Both the position numbers and the translations under genes were made by a program. DNA of 64,000 bases from Nissolia schottii (lineage: Eukaryota; Streptophyta; Magnoliopsida; Fabales; Fabaceae): contig QANU01057090.1 in assembly GCA_003254905.1 (NCBI GenBank), positions 413,287-477,286 on the forward strand, given 5' to 3'. The notes beneath the pieces were generated by a model. That model did no database searches, was not told the DNA's origin, and saw only the letters and a list, made by a program, of their open reading frames with translations. Below, piece by piece: positions 1-12,649 of the stretch. Position 1 is the first letter of the stretch, and every line of letters begins with the position of its first letter.

Positions 1-1077
1 AATTACAAAAAATAAAAGATCAGAGAAGCAGGGGGAAATTGGAATTAAGGGAGGCTCAAAGGACACCCACCTTTGGTTGGTCCATTTTTGAATGAGGGCA
101 ACCATGCTTTGGATTTGGACTAAGTAAATTATGCCTTTTGCTAATTGGAAAGGGAAAATATATTACTTTATCATATCCTGTTAATCCGTTTACCTAAAAT
201 GGAAATTATAAAATATATTTAGCATCAATGCCAATTTTTAATGAGATTTTCATTAAAGTGTGTTAAGTACCAAGAAGTGAATAGTATATATGTTGACCGA
301 CATCTGATTATTGACCAAATGAATTCTAATTAATCAGCCGAATAAGTACGGTCCAATTATTTTTACAATTTTCATAAATGAGATTAATTTCACTACTATC
401 GTGATCATTCACACACTACTTGATAGGAATTGATTTTATTTTTAATTAGCTTAAATATAAATCAAATAATTTTTATTGTAAATACTTTTAAATACTGTCT
501 AATTTATTTTAAATATAATAATTGATTTATAAATTAATTCAAATATTATTTTATATAGTTATTGCAAATATAAAATTTAAATTATAAATTAAACAAATTC
601 AAATTGAGTCAACGCCCAATTTTAAGAATTCTAGACTCTATTATAAGGATTTTTATAATAAAAATTGTTGGTTGTTAATTTAATTTGAAATACTCATTTT
701 AAAATGCTTCCAAATAATTAGCTGCGATAATAAGTAACTTTGACGTAATTGACCCAAGAATAATTTTAAATTTAACAACATTTTTTAAAAAACAGTTATC
801 CAAATTGATTTTATATACTGTTGAAATAAACCAAATTAACACGTAAGAATAGTATATTATTGTATTTCATAAAAGAAAAATTTAAAACTCAAATAACAAA
901 TTTCTTTGTTTATTTTTAATATAAAACATTAATGCATCTTATATCATATATGGCGAAAAAGAAAATCATTTCAAGGCTAGAGTGCTGGGTAGAAAAATCC
1001 TATTTTCAAAGTGAAACCTTCAAATTGCCATGACAAAAGGCTAATGCTGCCATATCATTTGTCAAACATTTATTTTC

Positions 1078-1290
1078 TGACACTTTGTATTTAACCACAC
1101 TTTATAAATGTAGTTAATGGTGTATAATATTATTTTCAAAATTCATTTAGTCACGCTTTTCAATTCTGTTAACTACAACTTTAAATGAGTTTAGCCACGT
1201 ATTATTTTGCCACACTTCTCAAATGTGTTTTACTGCATTTGGAAAACGTGGTGAAATGCAAGGTGTGCAAGCTGCTTGATTAGGAGCATG
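1078..1290. repeat. Cluster of short inverted words related to AAATGTGGTTAAA
   Basis: The stretch repeats variants of the words CCACATTT, AAATGTGTTT and GTTTAACCACA on both strands within about 200 bp. The same style of sequence recurs at 10745-10900 and, more loosely, at 36860-37150. Arrays of short subterminal repeats like this are typical of the ends of CACTA-type DNA transposons, but no CACTA terminus is visible here, so the assignment is inference. Confidence 0.35.
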
Positions 1291-1803
1291 GCAACATTAA
1301 ACTTTTTTCATTATTTTTTTTTTTTGTAAACCACACGTATCTTCCTACTATGGGTAATTTTGTTCAAGTTTTTGAGATCTTATGAGAGGCATGACTCACC
1401 CGATACCAATTTTTTCATACTCAATACTCAAATTTAAGATCACTAATCAAGAGAAAAAAGAATCCATTCACTCCAATCTATCATGTGTTAATTATAAATC
1501 TATTTAGGGTTTAATTTGCTAACAAATTCCCTTAGGGTTTTTCATACCCTATGACCACTTGTTAAGAAATTTAAAATGGAAATATTTCATTGAAAAAGTA
1601 AATTTTTAAAGTTTTTAATGCATTAAATACTTCATATTTTTATTTTTTTAAATAAAATCTTATTATTTTGGATTTCTTAATAAGTGTCCTAAGAATACTT
1701 GTAAGCAAAATTCATATAATTAACTGGATGTAAAAAAATTAGTAGACCATATTATTATTATTTTATCAGTTGAAATGATATGAGAAAAATTATTGAGTAG
1801 GCA

Positions 1804-1937
1804 CAAGTCTATCACCTCGCATTTGAACACACATACAATAAAAATAATGGGATCCATTAGTGAGAGAAAGTATCTTAAATAAAGATGATAAAACTCACTT
1901 TCATCATAAGTGTGTCCAAATATAAAATGTTAAACTT
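1804..1937. repeat. MITE-like inverted repeat, family A copy 1
   Basis: The left arm (CAAGTCTATCACCTCGCATT, then GAACACACATACAATAAA) is matched in reverse complement by the right arm (CATCATAAGTGTGTCC then TATAAAATGTTAAACTTATG). The same arms occur in the copies at 52095-52230 and 58630-58772. Length is about 135 bp with no coding capacity. This is a small non-autonomous inverted-repeat element; its superfamily cannot be fixed because the target duplication is not clear. Confidence 0.5.
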
Positions 1938-3401
1938 ATGTAAATGCAAGAATTTCTCACTATCCACCAACAAGTTGTTGGACAAGCTGTAAGCTATTTG
2001 ATCCCCCCCTAAGAATGATGACACAAGTTTAATTACCAAAAAAACGCACTTATCAAAAAGAGAGTAATTGTTAATATTTTATCCCAAAATTGTGAGAGTA
2101 ATATCTCCCACAATTTTTTCTATCAAAAGAATTTCTCACAATCTGATAAATATTGTTGGGCCATGTGAATGGGTTTACCACGAATAAATTTAGTCAATTA
2201 TACTGCTATTTATACAAAGTGTGACACTCCTATTACTACCTACCTTATAATGCAGTAGTCCCATTCTTTTTTTATCTACAAAAATTTAGATGAGTTCATT
2301 ATCCACTATTTTATTAGAATAAATACATGTTTCTAAGTTCTTGGAGGGTTTATACCCACTGAAATGATCGACCAATAGATTGAAAGCAAATAAATCTTAC
2401 TCGCATCAGCTAATTCAACCATTGATATTGACGCAAGAGCAAACTGATCACAGAAATGGTTCTTAGAAATGTGGCGATTGTTTTTGAGAATTCAATCGTG
2501 GCAGCCTCATCATCTTCCTCTATAGGTTCCTATTCCTCTACATTTTAATTGTGTGTGCATGACATATTTAATGTCAATTATATTAATTTAGGAATTTTGA
2601 TTTATCAAGTTTCGATTTTGAATATAAAATTACCGCAAATTATACATGCACCTCGCACGCCAACACAAATCCATTTAAAAAGAGAAGAGGAGAAAAAAAA
2701 AGGAGAGAACTAATTAGTTTAATTTCATGAAAGGATGACCTAAAATTATTATACTCAACTAAATAGGGAGTGTGCTAATATATATAGTATGCACTAAGAT
2801 TCCAACACAACAAAGCGTAGCTGTGAACAAATAATGAATTTCTTTGTGAGACACATAGATAGGCCTTCATGATCACTAGTGTCACGTATCTCTTCACATG
2901 CTAACATGTTAGTGTATATGCGGAGCAATCAATCCAAATAATTTAGCTGTTTGTTCTACAATTGAGCTTTTTTATCAATTAGCTCATTAATTTCATGCGC
3001 GAGTCTCGGAAATTTGTTCACAGGCAATTAATTTGTCTCACAAAACCCCTCAAATTTATGTGCTATGGCAAGCTTTTACTTTATAAATAATTGTCACTTT
3101 AGTCAACAAAAATTTATCTAAATTATCTGTCATTCTCATTTTTTTAAATAAAATTATTGTTGAGTTTTAAATTGTGCATTTAACATATTAAAATTTTAAA
3201 AATAATAAATTTTTAATACTCTATTTATCTCTATTCATTATGAAAATTTTCAATCAAATTAAATAGTGACTTTTTAATAAAATTATTTTTCATTTAAATT
3301 TTTTTAATACTCGTATATTCAATTAAAGTGGCAAAGTGACATATAATTAAAATTAGTACCATTTTATAATTTTATAATCGAATTCACACAATTTTGGTAA
3401 G

Positions 3402-3682
3402 TATCACAACTACCAAAAGACAAAGGCTAGAAGGCTAGCATTAAATGAGTTAGTTAATCTGTTACTTGTTGTCCTGCTGTCTAGTTTGTTATACAAACTG
3501 AATGGCTATCCTGCTGTGTATATATATTTGCTTTTGCCCTTCAGTTAACCGTAACTTTTTACTTTTACACTTCAATACAACACAGTTTCCTTGTTCTTTA
3601 AGTTTCTGTTTCTTTCTCTCTACATTGATCTCCAAGCTTTCTCTCTTGCTGCGTTCATGGTGCTGTAGTTCCATATTTGTCA
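3402..3682 (+). repeat. 5' LTR of the copia element
   Basis: Begins TATCACAACTACC and ends ATATTTGTCA, repeated without visible difference at 8664-8944. A TATA-like run (GTATATATATTTGC) lies inside it, followed by a pyrimidine-rich stretch. The edges are fixed by the GTAAG target duplication outside and the primer-binding site inside. Confidence 0.93.
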
Positions 3683-3694
3683 TGGTATCATTCG
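3683..3694 (+). other. Copia primer-binding site
   Basis: TGGTATCATTCG directly follows the 5' LTR. Its first eight bases match the TGGTATCA core complementary to the 3' end of plant initiator tRNA-Met, the common primer of plant copia elements. Confidence 0.8.
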
Positions 3695-4057
3695 CTTTCT
3701 AAACGTGCTTCCGCTCCACTCTTCTTCCTCATCACAGGTTTCTCGTTTCTTTTTCTGCTTCATTTTGCTTCTTGATTTCCATGGCTTTCGCTGAGGTATC
3801 AGTTGCTGTTTCTGAATCCAGAACAGTTATTTGGTGATTTTTGTCAATGATTGTCATGGCAATGCTCCTCTGCAGTTTCGGTGATAATCAAATTTTGGTT
3901 ACATCTTGAAATTGTTTAAAATTGTGAGAGCAAAATCAAAAGGTCTCCATCATTCTCACCTTGACAGTTTTCTTTCACATTTATTTTTCTGTTTCGTTAG
4001 TCCTTGTGATTCTGCCTAGCAGTTCTTGCTGCTGAATTTTGTTTTCAAGATACTGTC

Positions 4058-7000
4058 ATGGATGATTCAGAACGTTCATCTCCTCCACATGTTAACCTTG
4101 ATCAAAGTGCCATTCTACTACAAATCCAGCAACTACAGAATTTGCTGCGATCTGGAACTACCACGGCATCAAGCAATGATCCAACCTTGGATCCATATTA
4201 TCTACATCCTGGTGAAAATCCAGGTACATCTATAATTTCTACTACCCTCACTCCTCAGAATTATCACACCTGGGAGCGAGCAATGAAGCTTGCTCTCAAA
4301 GGAAAGAATAAGCTGAAATTTGTTGATGGTTCTATTGTGAAACCACCTAGCACTGATCCATTGCATGCTGCTTGGGACAAATGCAATACTTATGTTCTTT
4401 CTTGGATTACTCATTCCCTGAGTCCTGAAATCTACCAAAGCGTGATTTGGATAGATGATTGCCATCAGTTATGGCTTGACCTTAAAAGGAGGTATCACCA
4501 AGGTGACCTATTTCGAACAGCAATTTTACAAGAAGAGTTATATAGCATTAAGCAAGGTGACTTGTCAGTCACCAATTACTTCACAAAGTTAAAGATTCTT
4601 TGGGAAGAATTGGACAGTTTCATTCCCATTCCTAGTTGCTTATGCAGTTTACCATGTAATTGTGGCCTTGGTGTGGTCAGAGGTTATAGAGCCAATGAAT
4701 ATGCCATTCGGTTCTTAAGAGGGTTAAATGAACAATTCACACACATCAGAACACAGGTTATGATGATGAAGCCTCTCCCTGCCATACATGACATCTTCTC
4801 CTTGCTAATTGAACAAGAAAGGCAGCTCAGCTCTTCTTCTTTTGATTCACTCACATTATTTGCTGGCACTGACAATGCAAAACAGCAGCAATTTAAACCA
4901 GGATCTGGTACAAGAGGCCGAGGCAGAGGAGGTCCTTCAAACAGAGGAGGTAGGACTTCTGGTGGAAGAGGACAGACATCTTCTAGGTTTTGCATCTTCT
5001 GCAACACTTCAGGACACACCATAGAAAAGTGCTTCCATAAACATGGTTACCCACCTGGTTATCCTGAACACCTTAAGTGGTCTAACAACAGAACACAAGC
5101 AAGGATTAACAACATGATGACAGCCTCTGAAAATTCTGAAGATAGAGGTGACCATGCAGACACTGCTTGTACTAGAAAGGAATCAAATCATGAGGATCCT
5201 GTCCCATTTTCAAAGGAACAAAGCATGAAGCTCCTGGCTCTCTTACAACAACATGAAGCCCTGTATTCTTCTAAACATGTCACCAACAATATATCCACCT
5301 CTAATCTACAAAGTACAGGTAATAGGGTTATTTTATCATGCATTTTAGCAAAAGACAAATGGATTATAGACACAGGAGCAACAGATCATGTCTGTCACTC
5401 CTTGTCTATGTTCCACAACTATCATAACATAGCTCCTATTGAAGTTCATCTCCCTGATGGAAGTAGGGTCTTAGCTCACATTTCTGGTACTATAGTCTTT
5501 TCTAATGATCTCTACTTGACTAATGTTTTATATATTCCCACATTCAATTTTAACCTGCTGTCTGTTTCTAAAATCACAGCTTCCATACACTGCTCTATGA
5601 CATTTACACTTAACAAATGCACTATACAGGACCTGAATACTTCGAAGATGATTGGCATTGCTGACCTTGAGGATGGCCTGTATGCAATGAGTATTCCACA
5701 ATCAAAGGCACCCACTGTGGCCTGCTTTGGGACTGGTCCTGCATCTGTACTTGCTAATGCAGTTAGGATTCATCAATCTGTAAATAAGGCTGATCTTTGG
5801 CATAGAAGACTAGGTCATCCATCTCTTAATAAACTGCATTTACTTGCAATGAAATTTCCTGATGTAAGTAGCTCTCAATTACATAAACATTGTGCAGCCT
5901 GCCATTTTGGAAAAATGAAGAAGAAACCATTTCCTATTAGCACCTCGGTTTCCAATAATTGTTTTGAAATATTGCATGTAGATATATGGGGTCCTATTTC
6001 CATCCCTTCAATGCTTGGTCATAAATATTTTCTTACAATTATGGATGACAAATCCAGATATACTTGGATTTTTTGCATGAAACTCAAGTCTGAAACTGCT
6101 GCATTATTGCAGAATTTTATTAAAATGGTTCAGCTGCAATTCTCAGCTTTGGTTAAAATCATTAGAAGTGACAATGGCCAAGAATTTGCCATGCACGATT
6201 TTTTTAACAAAAGTGGCATAATTCACCAAACTACATGTGTAGAAACACCTCAACAAAATGCTATAGTTGAGAGAAAACATCAAAGTATTCTTGCTATTGC
6301 TAGAACTTTGATGTTTCAAGGTAATATTCCACCTTGTTTTTGGAGTTTTGCTGTTGGATATGCCACATTCCTTTTAAATAGACTGCCTAGCTCAAAACTT
6401 TCTAATCAACTTCCCTATCAAGTTTTACATGGTACTCAACCTGACCTGTCCATTTTGAAAGTCTTTGGATCTCTATGTTATGCTGTAACACTTTCTGCTG
6501 GCAGAAAGAAACTGGACAGCAGAGCTAGACAATGTATTTTCTTAGGATTCAAAAATGGGACTAAGGGATATGTGCTTTATGACTTGAGCAATAGGGAAAT
6601 TTTTGTCTCTAGGCATGTTGAATTTTTTGAAACATTATTTCCTTACAAAATGCAAAACATTGGTGCATCTAGCCATGATGTATCTGATTCGGTTGGATGT
6701 CCAAGTTCTAATTCTCTTGCACATCAAGCTCCTATCATAAACTATCATTTCTTTCATGAGTTGGTTCCACAAAACACTTCAAATTCTGCATCATTAAATC
6801 ACACAGCTGGTCTGAATCCTGCTTCAGATCCCTGTGATCAAGCCTTATCTGATATGCCAATTGATGAGCATATTGTCCCTGAATCCACTACTGCTGAGTC
6901 CAATGCTTCTGCTGTGCCTGTTCCTACCATTCCCCTAAGAAGATCTTCTAGGGAAAAGAAAATTCCTTTTCACTTAAAGGATTATCATTGCAACTTGTTT

Positions 7001-8692
7001 AGTACCTCTAGCTTTCCATCATCTTCAAATATTCCTTATCCTATTTCTAATGTCATTAACTACAATAATCTGTCTTCAACATACAAAAAGTTTTCCCTGG
7101 CAATTTCTTCAAACACAGAACCAACTACTTACAAGGCTGCAGTGATTCATGACCGTTGGAAGCAAGCCATCCAAGATGAATTACAAGCACTCAAGAACAA
7201 TGGCACCTGGATCCTCACTGATTTGCCTCCAGGAAAGCAAGCTATTGGATGCAAATGGGTATTCAAAATTAAATATAAGCCAGATGGTAGTATTGACAGA
7301 CACAAAGCTCGGTTAGTTGCCAAGGGTTTCAACCAGACTGAAGGATTGGATTACATAGAGACATTCAGCCCCGTGGCTAAAATGACTACTATTCGTGTAG
7401 TTCTTGCCTTAGCTGCTGCTAACAATTGGTTTCTCAAACAATTGGATGTAAATACAGCCTTCCTCCATGGAGATCTCCATGAGGAAGTCTACATGAAAGT
7501 TCCCCCTGGGTATCTCACAGATTCTAGCTCTAACAAGGTTTGCAAACTTGTTAAATCTCTTTATGGTCTAAAACAGGCTAGCCGCCAGTGGAACTTCAAA
7601 CTCACAGAATTCTTGTTAAATGCTGGTTATGCTCAGTCCAAAGCAGACTACTCATTATTTACCAAAGCTGCAGGTTCATCTTTTACAGCTGTTTTAGTGT
7701 ATGTTGATGATTTGCTGCTCACAGGAAATGATCTACCTGAAATTCTCTCTCTCAAAACTGCTCTACACACAAAGTTCACCATTAAAGACTTAGGGGATGC
7801 TAAATATTTCCTAGGCATGGAACTTGCTAGAAGCTCGAAAGGGATTGCCTTGTTCCAAAGGAAGTATGCCTTGGAACTTCTTCAAGATACTGGTCTGCTG
7901 GCTTCCAAGCCTGCTGCCACTCCTTTTGACTATGGAATAAAATTGTAGAAGCAGGGATCTGCCCCCCTAGCAGATCCTACAAGCTTTAGAAGATTAATTG
8001 GAAGGTTGATCTACCTCACAAGCACACGGCCTGACTTGGCTTTTGTTGTTAATCAACTTAGCCAGTTTATATCCAATCCAATGTTGGAACATCAACAAGC
8101 TGCTAACAAGCTGTTAAGATATCTAAAAAGATCTCCTGCTTTGGGCTTATTCTTTCCTGCTATCTCTGACAAAAAATTAAGTGGTTTCTCAGATGCAGAC
8201 TGGGGATCTTGCATAGACAGTCGCCGCTCTATTTCTGGTTTCTGTTTTTATATTGGCAATGCTATTGTTTCATGGAAAAGCAAGAAACAGGCCACTGTGT
8301 CTCGCAGCTCTTCAGAAGCTGAATATAGAGCCATGGCCTCAGCTGGCTGTGAAGCTCAATGGCTCTCCTACCTTCTTCACGATCTCAACCATCCATTACA
8401 ACAACCGATGCCACTTTTCTGTGACAGCAAATCTGCTGTTTATATAGCCAGTAACCCCGTTTTCCATGAAAGAACCAAACATATTGATATGGACTGCCAT
8501 AGCATTCGCGACAAGATTCACTCAGGTTTACTTCACTTACTTCCCATTTCAACACAAGAACAAACGGTAGACATTCTTACCAAACCCCTCCAACCTGGTC
8601 CTTTTTCAAAGTTGTTGGGCAAACTTGGCCTTAAAGACATTTACAGTCAAGTTTGTGGGGGGGTATCACAACTACCAAAAGACAAAGGCTAG
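4058..8692 (+). pseudogene. Copia gag-pol coding region
   Basis: Parts in order, with approximate nucleotide positions: copia-type gag with the motif NYHTWERAMKLAL (about 4260-4300); a CCHC zinc knuckle CIFCNTSGHTIEKC (about 4990-5032); aspartic protease WIIDTGATDHVC (about 5360-5396); the pre-integrase zinc-binding motif LWHRRLGHPS (about 5797-5826); the integrase core with HVDIWGP, SDNGQEF and a later Glu in VERKHQ (about 5975-6285); reverse transcriptase with CKWVFKIKYKPDG and the catalytic YVDD (about 7156-7720); and RNase H with SDADWGS and SSSEAEYRA (about 8190-8340). The region is nearly intact, with about one break. I cannot place the lineage within copia with confidence. Confidence 0.92.
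8649..8663 (+). other. Copia polypurine tract
   Basis: AAGTTTGTGGGGGGG ends exactly at the 3' LTR and serves to prime plus-strand DNA synthesis in this family. Confidence 0.8.
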
Positions 8693-8944
8693 AAGGCTAG
8701 CATTAAATGAGTTAGTTAATCTGTTACTTGTTGTCCTGCTGTCTAGTTTGTTATACAAACTGAATGGCTATCCTGCTGTGTATATATATTTGCTTTTGCC
8801 CTTCAGTTAACCGTAACTTTTTACTTTTACACTTCAATACAACACAGTTTCCTTGTTCTTTAAGTTTCTGTTTCTTTCTCTCTACATTGATCTCCAAGCT
8901 TTCTCTCTTGCTGCGTTCATGGTGCTGTAGTTCCATATTTGTCA
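8664..8944 (+). repeat. 3' LTR of the copia element
   Basis: Same 281 bp as the 5' LTR with no difference noticed by eye. It is followed at once by the target duplication GTAAG (8945-8949). Confidence 0.93.
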
Positions 8945-8956
8945 GTAAGAATTAGA

Positions 8957-9230
8957 ACTCCATCTAATATATGACACTCTTCATCTAAAATTTTGTCTAA
9001 TATTAATTATCATTTAATTAAATTAACGAAGTATTAATTGTTATTTTTTTAATAAATTTTATCCCTATAATAACTCACCATGTGCTTTAATTAAAAAAAT
9101 ATGATAATGAAAAAAAATAAAAATATTTAAAGATAATTTAGTCTAAACATTTAAGGTTGTGTAAATTAATTAATTTTTAAATTTATATATTTACGTTAAA
9201 AGTGACGTGTTTAATATTAGGCAGGGAACT
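8957..9230. mobile_element. Stowaway-like MITE, decayed copy
   Basis: Left end CTCCATCTAATATATGACAC and right end GTGACGTGTTTAATATTAGG are near inverted copies, around an AT-rich core containing ATTATCATTTAATTAAATTAA, which is shared with the copies at 9500-9760 and 45015-45279. It starts only eight bases beyond the copia target duplication, so the retrotransposon landed beside it or at its very edge. Confidence 0.6.
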
Positions 9231-9499
9231 ACCCTGGCCCTCACTTCAGTGGCTTGCATCAATATGATTCCTATTTGGAAGAAATTAATGTGTCCGCGTT
9301 TGACAAAATTATTAGCAAATTATAATTATATATTGTACATGTATGCGAACATATATGATTATTAGATGCTAGTCAAGGGGTGACTTTGCTGTAATTTGTC
9401 ATAATTGATGAGCTGCAGTCAGGTTGGAACTTGGAAATACTAATCATTTGTCCTCTCCACTCTTTCTGCTTTGGGGGCAAAATGAGTTATACATATCTT

Positions 9500-9760
9500 T
9501 TTTTCTTCTTTTTTTTTACATGTAATTTTTCACTTTTACATGTTTTTTTATTTAAAATTTTATTTAAAATTAATTATTATTTGATTAAATTAAAAAATTT
9601 TAATTAATATATTTTTATTTATTATGAGTTCTCTATTTTCAATAACGCTTATTAAATAATAATTTAGGTTAAACACTTTTTTTTAAGTATATGCAAATTA
9701 AATGATTTATTAATACGTGTGTATTTATAAAAGATGACATGTAATATTAGATGGAAGGAG
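9500..9760. mobile_element. Stowaway-like MITE, decayed left end
   Basis: The right end GATGACATGTAATATTAGAT followed by GGAAGGAG and a TA dinucleotide matches the right end of the better copy at 45015-45279. The core (TTGATTAAATTAAAAAATTT, then TTATTATGAGTTCTCTATTT) is collinear with that copy. The left terminus has decayed into T-runs, so the start is approximate. Confidence 0.6.
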
Positions 9761-10660
9761 TAGAATGAAGTATTTGAGTTTTGTGCGCACGTTACTTTGT
9801 TTTTAAAATCTAGTAGCCTATATTTATGAAAAGATTATTGATCACTAGTTACACAATTAATATTTGTTTCACTTAACCTCAAAAAAATGGAAAATTAAAT
9901 TAATAGTCCTTGGGTGGGAATTCTTTGTTTTTGACCGCATTAAGTAAGCTGAAATTATCATTTTGACTTGTAAACTTTGAAGAAGACAAGGATGTAACTA
10001 ACGAGTGGCTAAGATAAAGGTGTAAGGAAAGGGGTTGGTGAAGCAATAATGCAAATGAATTTTCAATATTTAATGTACGGAAGTTGTTCATACGTACTTG
10101 GTCCATAAATGAATCATCACATTGACTTTCGTTTTCATACGATGGCCAAAGCAGAAACTGACTAAATAAAAGGGGAAGCTTCACAATTGGCACTAATTAA
10201 TTAAACTCTCCACACAAAAACGTTACTCCTATCTTCGTAGAAATTGCGATATTACTAGCAGGCGCATGCAATAGACCTCAAATATTTGTTAGTCGTGAAA
10301 GCCCACTATAAGGATACATATATGTGCCATGGAAAATATTTGGTTGATGCTTAGGCGCCTTAGTGGCTGCCCCATCTTCATCTAAACCCCATACCTTATT
10401 CTTACTATTATTTGGATTAAATTTTCATGTTTATCATGTATTAAGAAAGATTACATTGTTATGTTAAATTAATACCTTACTCTTATTATAAATTTATAAT
10501 ATAGATACATTAAAACTAAAAGTCATACATAATTAGACTCTTATCACTATGTTTTTCGATGCAATTGTGCTATTGGGCAGTACAAAGGCAAAACTAAAAG
10601 CATGAATAAAGGGAGTAGTTGGGCTAGGATTATTGGCTCTTTTAAAGTGAAAAAAAAAAA
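9761..10660. other. AT-rich intergenic DNA up to the assembly gap
   Basis: I see no gene here. A 97-codon minus-strand open frame at 9900-10193 has no recognisable motif and is treated as chance. The stretch ends in a poly-A run that leads directly into the Ns. Confidence 0.55.
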
Positions 10661-10721
10661 NNNNNNNNNNNNNNNNNNNNNNNNNNNNNNNNNNNNNNNN
10701 NNNNNNNNNNNNNNNNNNNNN
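10661..10721. other. Assembly gap (61 Ns)
   Basis: A run of 61 N follows a run of ten A. The homopolymer probably stopped the assembly. The true gap length is unknown. Confidence 0.98.
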
Positions 10722-10744
10722 AGTATCTATCTTTATAAATATAG

Positions 10745-10900
10745 GTCAAAATTAATTCCTTTATACTTAATCACACTACATAAATGTAATTAAACATGTG
10801 TTTAGAAGTGTAATTAAACATGTCAAACATTTAATTGCATTTTAAAATGCGTTTAACCGCATTTATGAAATGTGACTAAACACATAAGGATTAATTAACT
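10745..10900. repeat. Second cluster of AAATGTG/AAACACATTT words
   Basis: Repeated variants such as CATAAATGTAATTAAACATG, AAATGCGTTTAACCGCATTT and ATGAAATGTGACTAAACACA occur on both strands. This is the same style of short subterminal repeats as at 1078-1290. One side is hidden by the assembly gap, so no element end can be defined. Confidence 0.35.
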
Positions 10901-12378
10901 TAACTCGCTTTTAAAACTAACTTGAACTTTATTTTTTTTGTTAGGTATCAAATTGACCTATTAGTGATGGCTTATCAGTGACTTATCTGGGACCATATTG
11001 GACATTTAGTCATTTCTTTCATTCATTTATATAGATCAATTTAGAATAAAATGATATATCTTTAAATCAATATACTTGGATGCAAAATTAGATTTAAATA
11101 TATTAATTCAAGGGTGTATGAATTAAGGGACATTTGTTTCAAAGTATATTTACTTATTATTAGGAATGAATGCTTGAGAATATTTCATTCATTTGTTTGT
11201 TTGTTTCAAAGAATATAAATTTGAGTCTCGATTTTTGTCAACCGTTAATTGAACACCTATTGTAAAAAAGGGTCACACACACAACAATTCAAATTTTGCA
11301 CTCTCTCTCACAACCTTTGTTCTTTTAAAGCTCTTGCAACCTAACTATTTCTTCCTCCTACGATCATGTCGACGCTCTCATTTCCCTCTTGATTCTTCTC
11401 CATCACTAGTTCATCTTTGAGTTTTTTTATACAAGTTCATCATCAAACATTCCTTTGGTCGTCTTTCGTTGTGTCCATATTTTCACCGTTCGTTTTGCTA
11501 TCTTTGCTTGCAATTACAAACTTTTTATGTTCTACTTTTTTTCTCTCTTTGCTTCGATTAAAGAACGGTTAGATCATGTTGTTTAATAAGGTTAGTTTTA
11601 AGTTCACGAAAAGGTTGTGTGTAAGTATAATAAAAGGTTGTATCTGTTTTCACCAAAGGGTTGTGTTTGAGTATAATAAAAGGTTATGTCTCGTTATCTA
11701 TCATAATTATGTCTATATTTGCTAGTTGGCTATGTCTGTTTACATTTTCATATTGTTGTGTCTATATATGTTGTGGTTATGTCTAGCTATGGTTAGGTTG
11801 TTGAGATGCACGTAATGGTTAAGTTTGTAAATGTTATATGGTTGAATCTAATAAGAACAAAATGGTTAGGTTTGAGTATGTTATATTCACTAATTTGTAG
11901 GTTTCTCAATGCAATGGTTAACTTTACCATTTAAAATAATATAAACGCTAACTTTTTATTATACAAGACCTAACAGTTTTATCAATCAAGACCTAACCTT
12001 CCAAATGTGTGAGATATAACTTTTTTATATGCTTAGACACAATTATTTGCCTATGCATGGCACAATCATCATATTATAAACGACCTACTTATTAATTCAT
12101 TGAATAATTACCTTCCTCCATTGTGATTGGTGGTGGCGCCTCCGTTATATTGACGAATCTTTCCATCGACTCTGTAAATGATAGCTCCTTGCCAATGAAA
12201 CCTGGTGAATTCTTTAACATCGACAATCATGATGAACATGATTACAGAACAAAACACCAGACCCAAAAAATGAAGCAAAAAATTGAGAGAATGAGCAAAA
12301 ATGTGCTGAGTGATTTGTGGTGAAACAATTATAGGGTGCTAAATTTAGATATGCAAGAATAATTTCCCTATAAATTTA
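10901..12378. other. Intergenic DNA with degenerate GGTTATGTCT words
   Basis: From about 11600 to 11930 the words AAAAGGTT, GGTTATGTCT and GGTTAGGTTTGAG recur irregularly, as in a decayed tandem array. A 66-codon open frame at 12123-12323 lies just outside the Helitron end; it has no recognised motif and is not called as a gene. Confidence 0.4.
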
Positions 12379-12408
12379 CTAGTGTAATAGCCTGTGTTAT
12401 GCATGGGA
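12379..12408 (-). other. Helitron 3' terminus with decayed hairpin
   Basis: The + strand reads CTAGTGTAATAGCCTGTGTT then ATGCATGGG. The stem pairs CCTGTG with CATGGG through two G-T wobbles, the result expected if both CpG sites of an original CCCGTG/CACGGG stem had deaminated. CTAG plus the flanking A on the + strand mark the insertion point. Confidence 0.75.
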
Positions 12409-12649
12409 CTTATAATAACAAGTTTGGTAATAAAGAAATACATCATTAGGTGATTTTATAATCAAAAAAGATATTATGTATAATAATTTTTTTATGGATC
12501 AAATTAAAAAAAAAGTAATTTAACAAGAAGAGTGACTAACTTTTATTCATGGGACACTATTTCTATTTGACTTGTTAAATGTGAAAATAAATGTAAAAAT
12601 TAATGTAATATTGTAGAATTGTATAAATTTAAATAGTTCTTAAAAGGGG

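Larger units (their letters stand above)
1..3396. other. AT-rich intergenic DNA
   Basis: No convincing coding region is visible; all open frames are short and low-complexity. The stretch holds decayed small repeats, two of which are listed separately (1078-1290 and 1804-1937). The part from about 3075 to 3390 has scattered similarity to the Stowaway-like copies further right (TTTAATTAAATTAAA-type core, GTCACTTTAGT near one side) but no clear ends, so it is not called as an element. Confidence 0.6.
3402..8944 (+). mobile_element. Ty1/copia LTR retrotransposon, nearly whole, young
   Basis: A 5543-bp element bounded by two 281-bp LTRs and a perfect 5-bp target duplication GTAAG (3397-3401 and 8945-8949). 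A primer-binding site abuts the 5' LTR and a G-rich polypurine tract abuts the 3' LTR. The internal region codes for gag, protease, integrase, reverse transcriptase and RNase H in that order; integrase before RT is the copia arrangement. The two LTRs look identical when read side by side, so the insertion is very recent. The coding region has about one break, so this copy looks almost whole. The LTRs run TA...CA rather than the usual TG...CA. Confidence 0.95.

Noticed and set aside
4202-5715. Several minus-strand frames of 60-112 codons under the copia coding region
   Set aside because: They are shadows of the gag-pol frame on the other strand.
9900-10193. 97-codon minus-strand frame
   Set aside because: No motif, no promoter and no intron signals.
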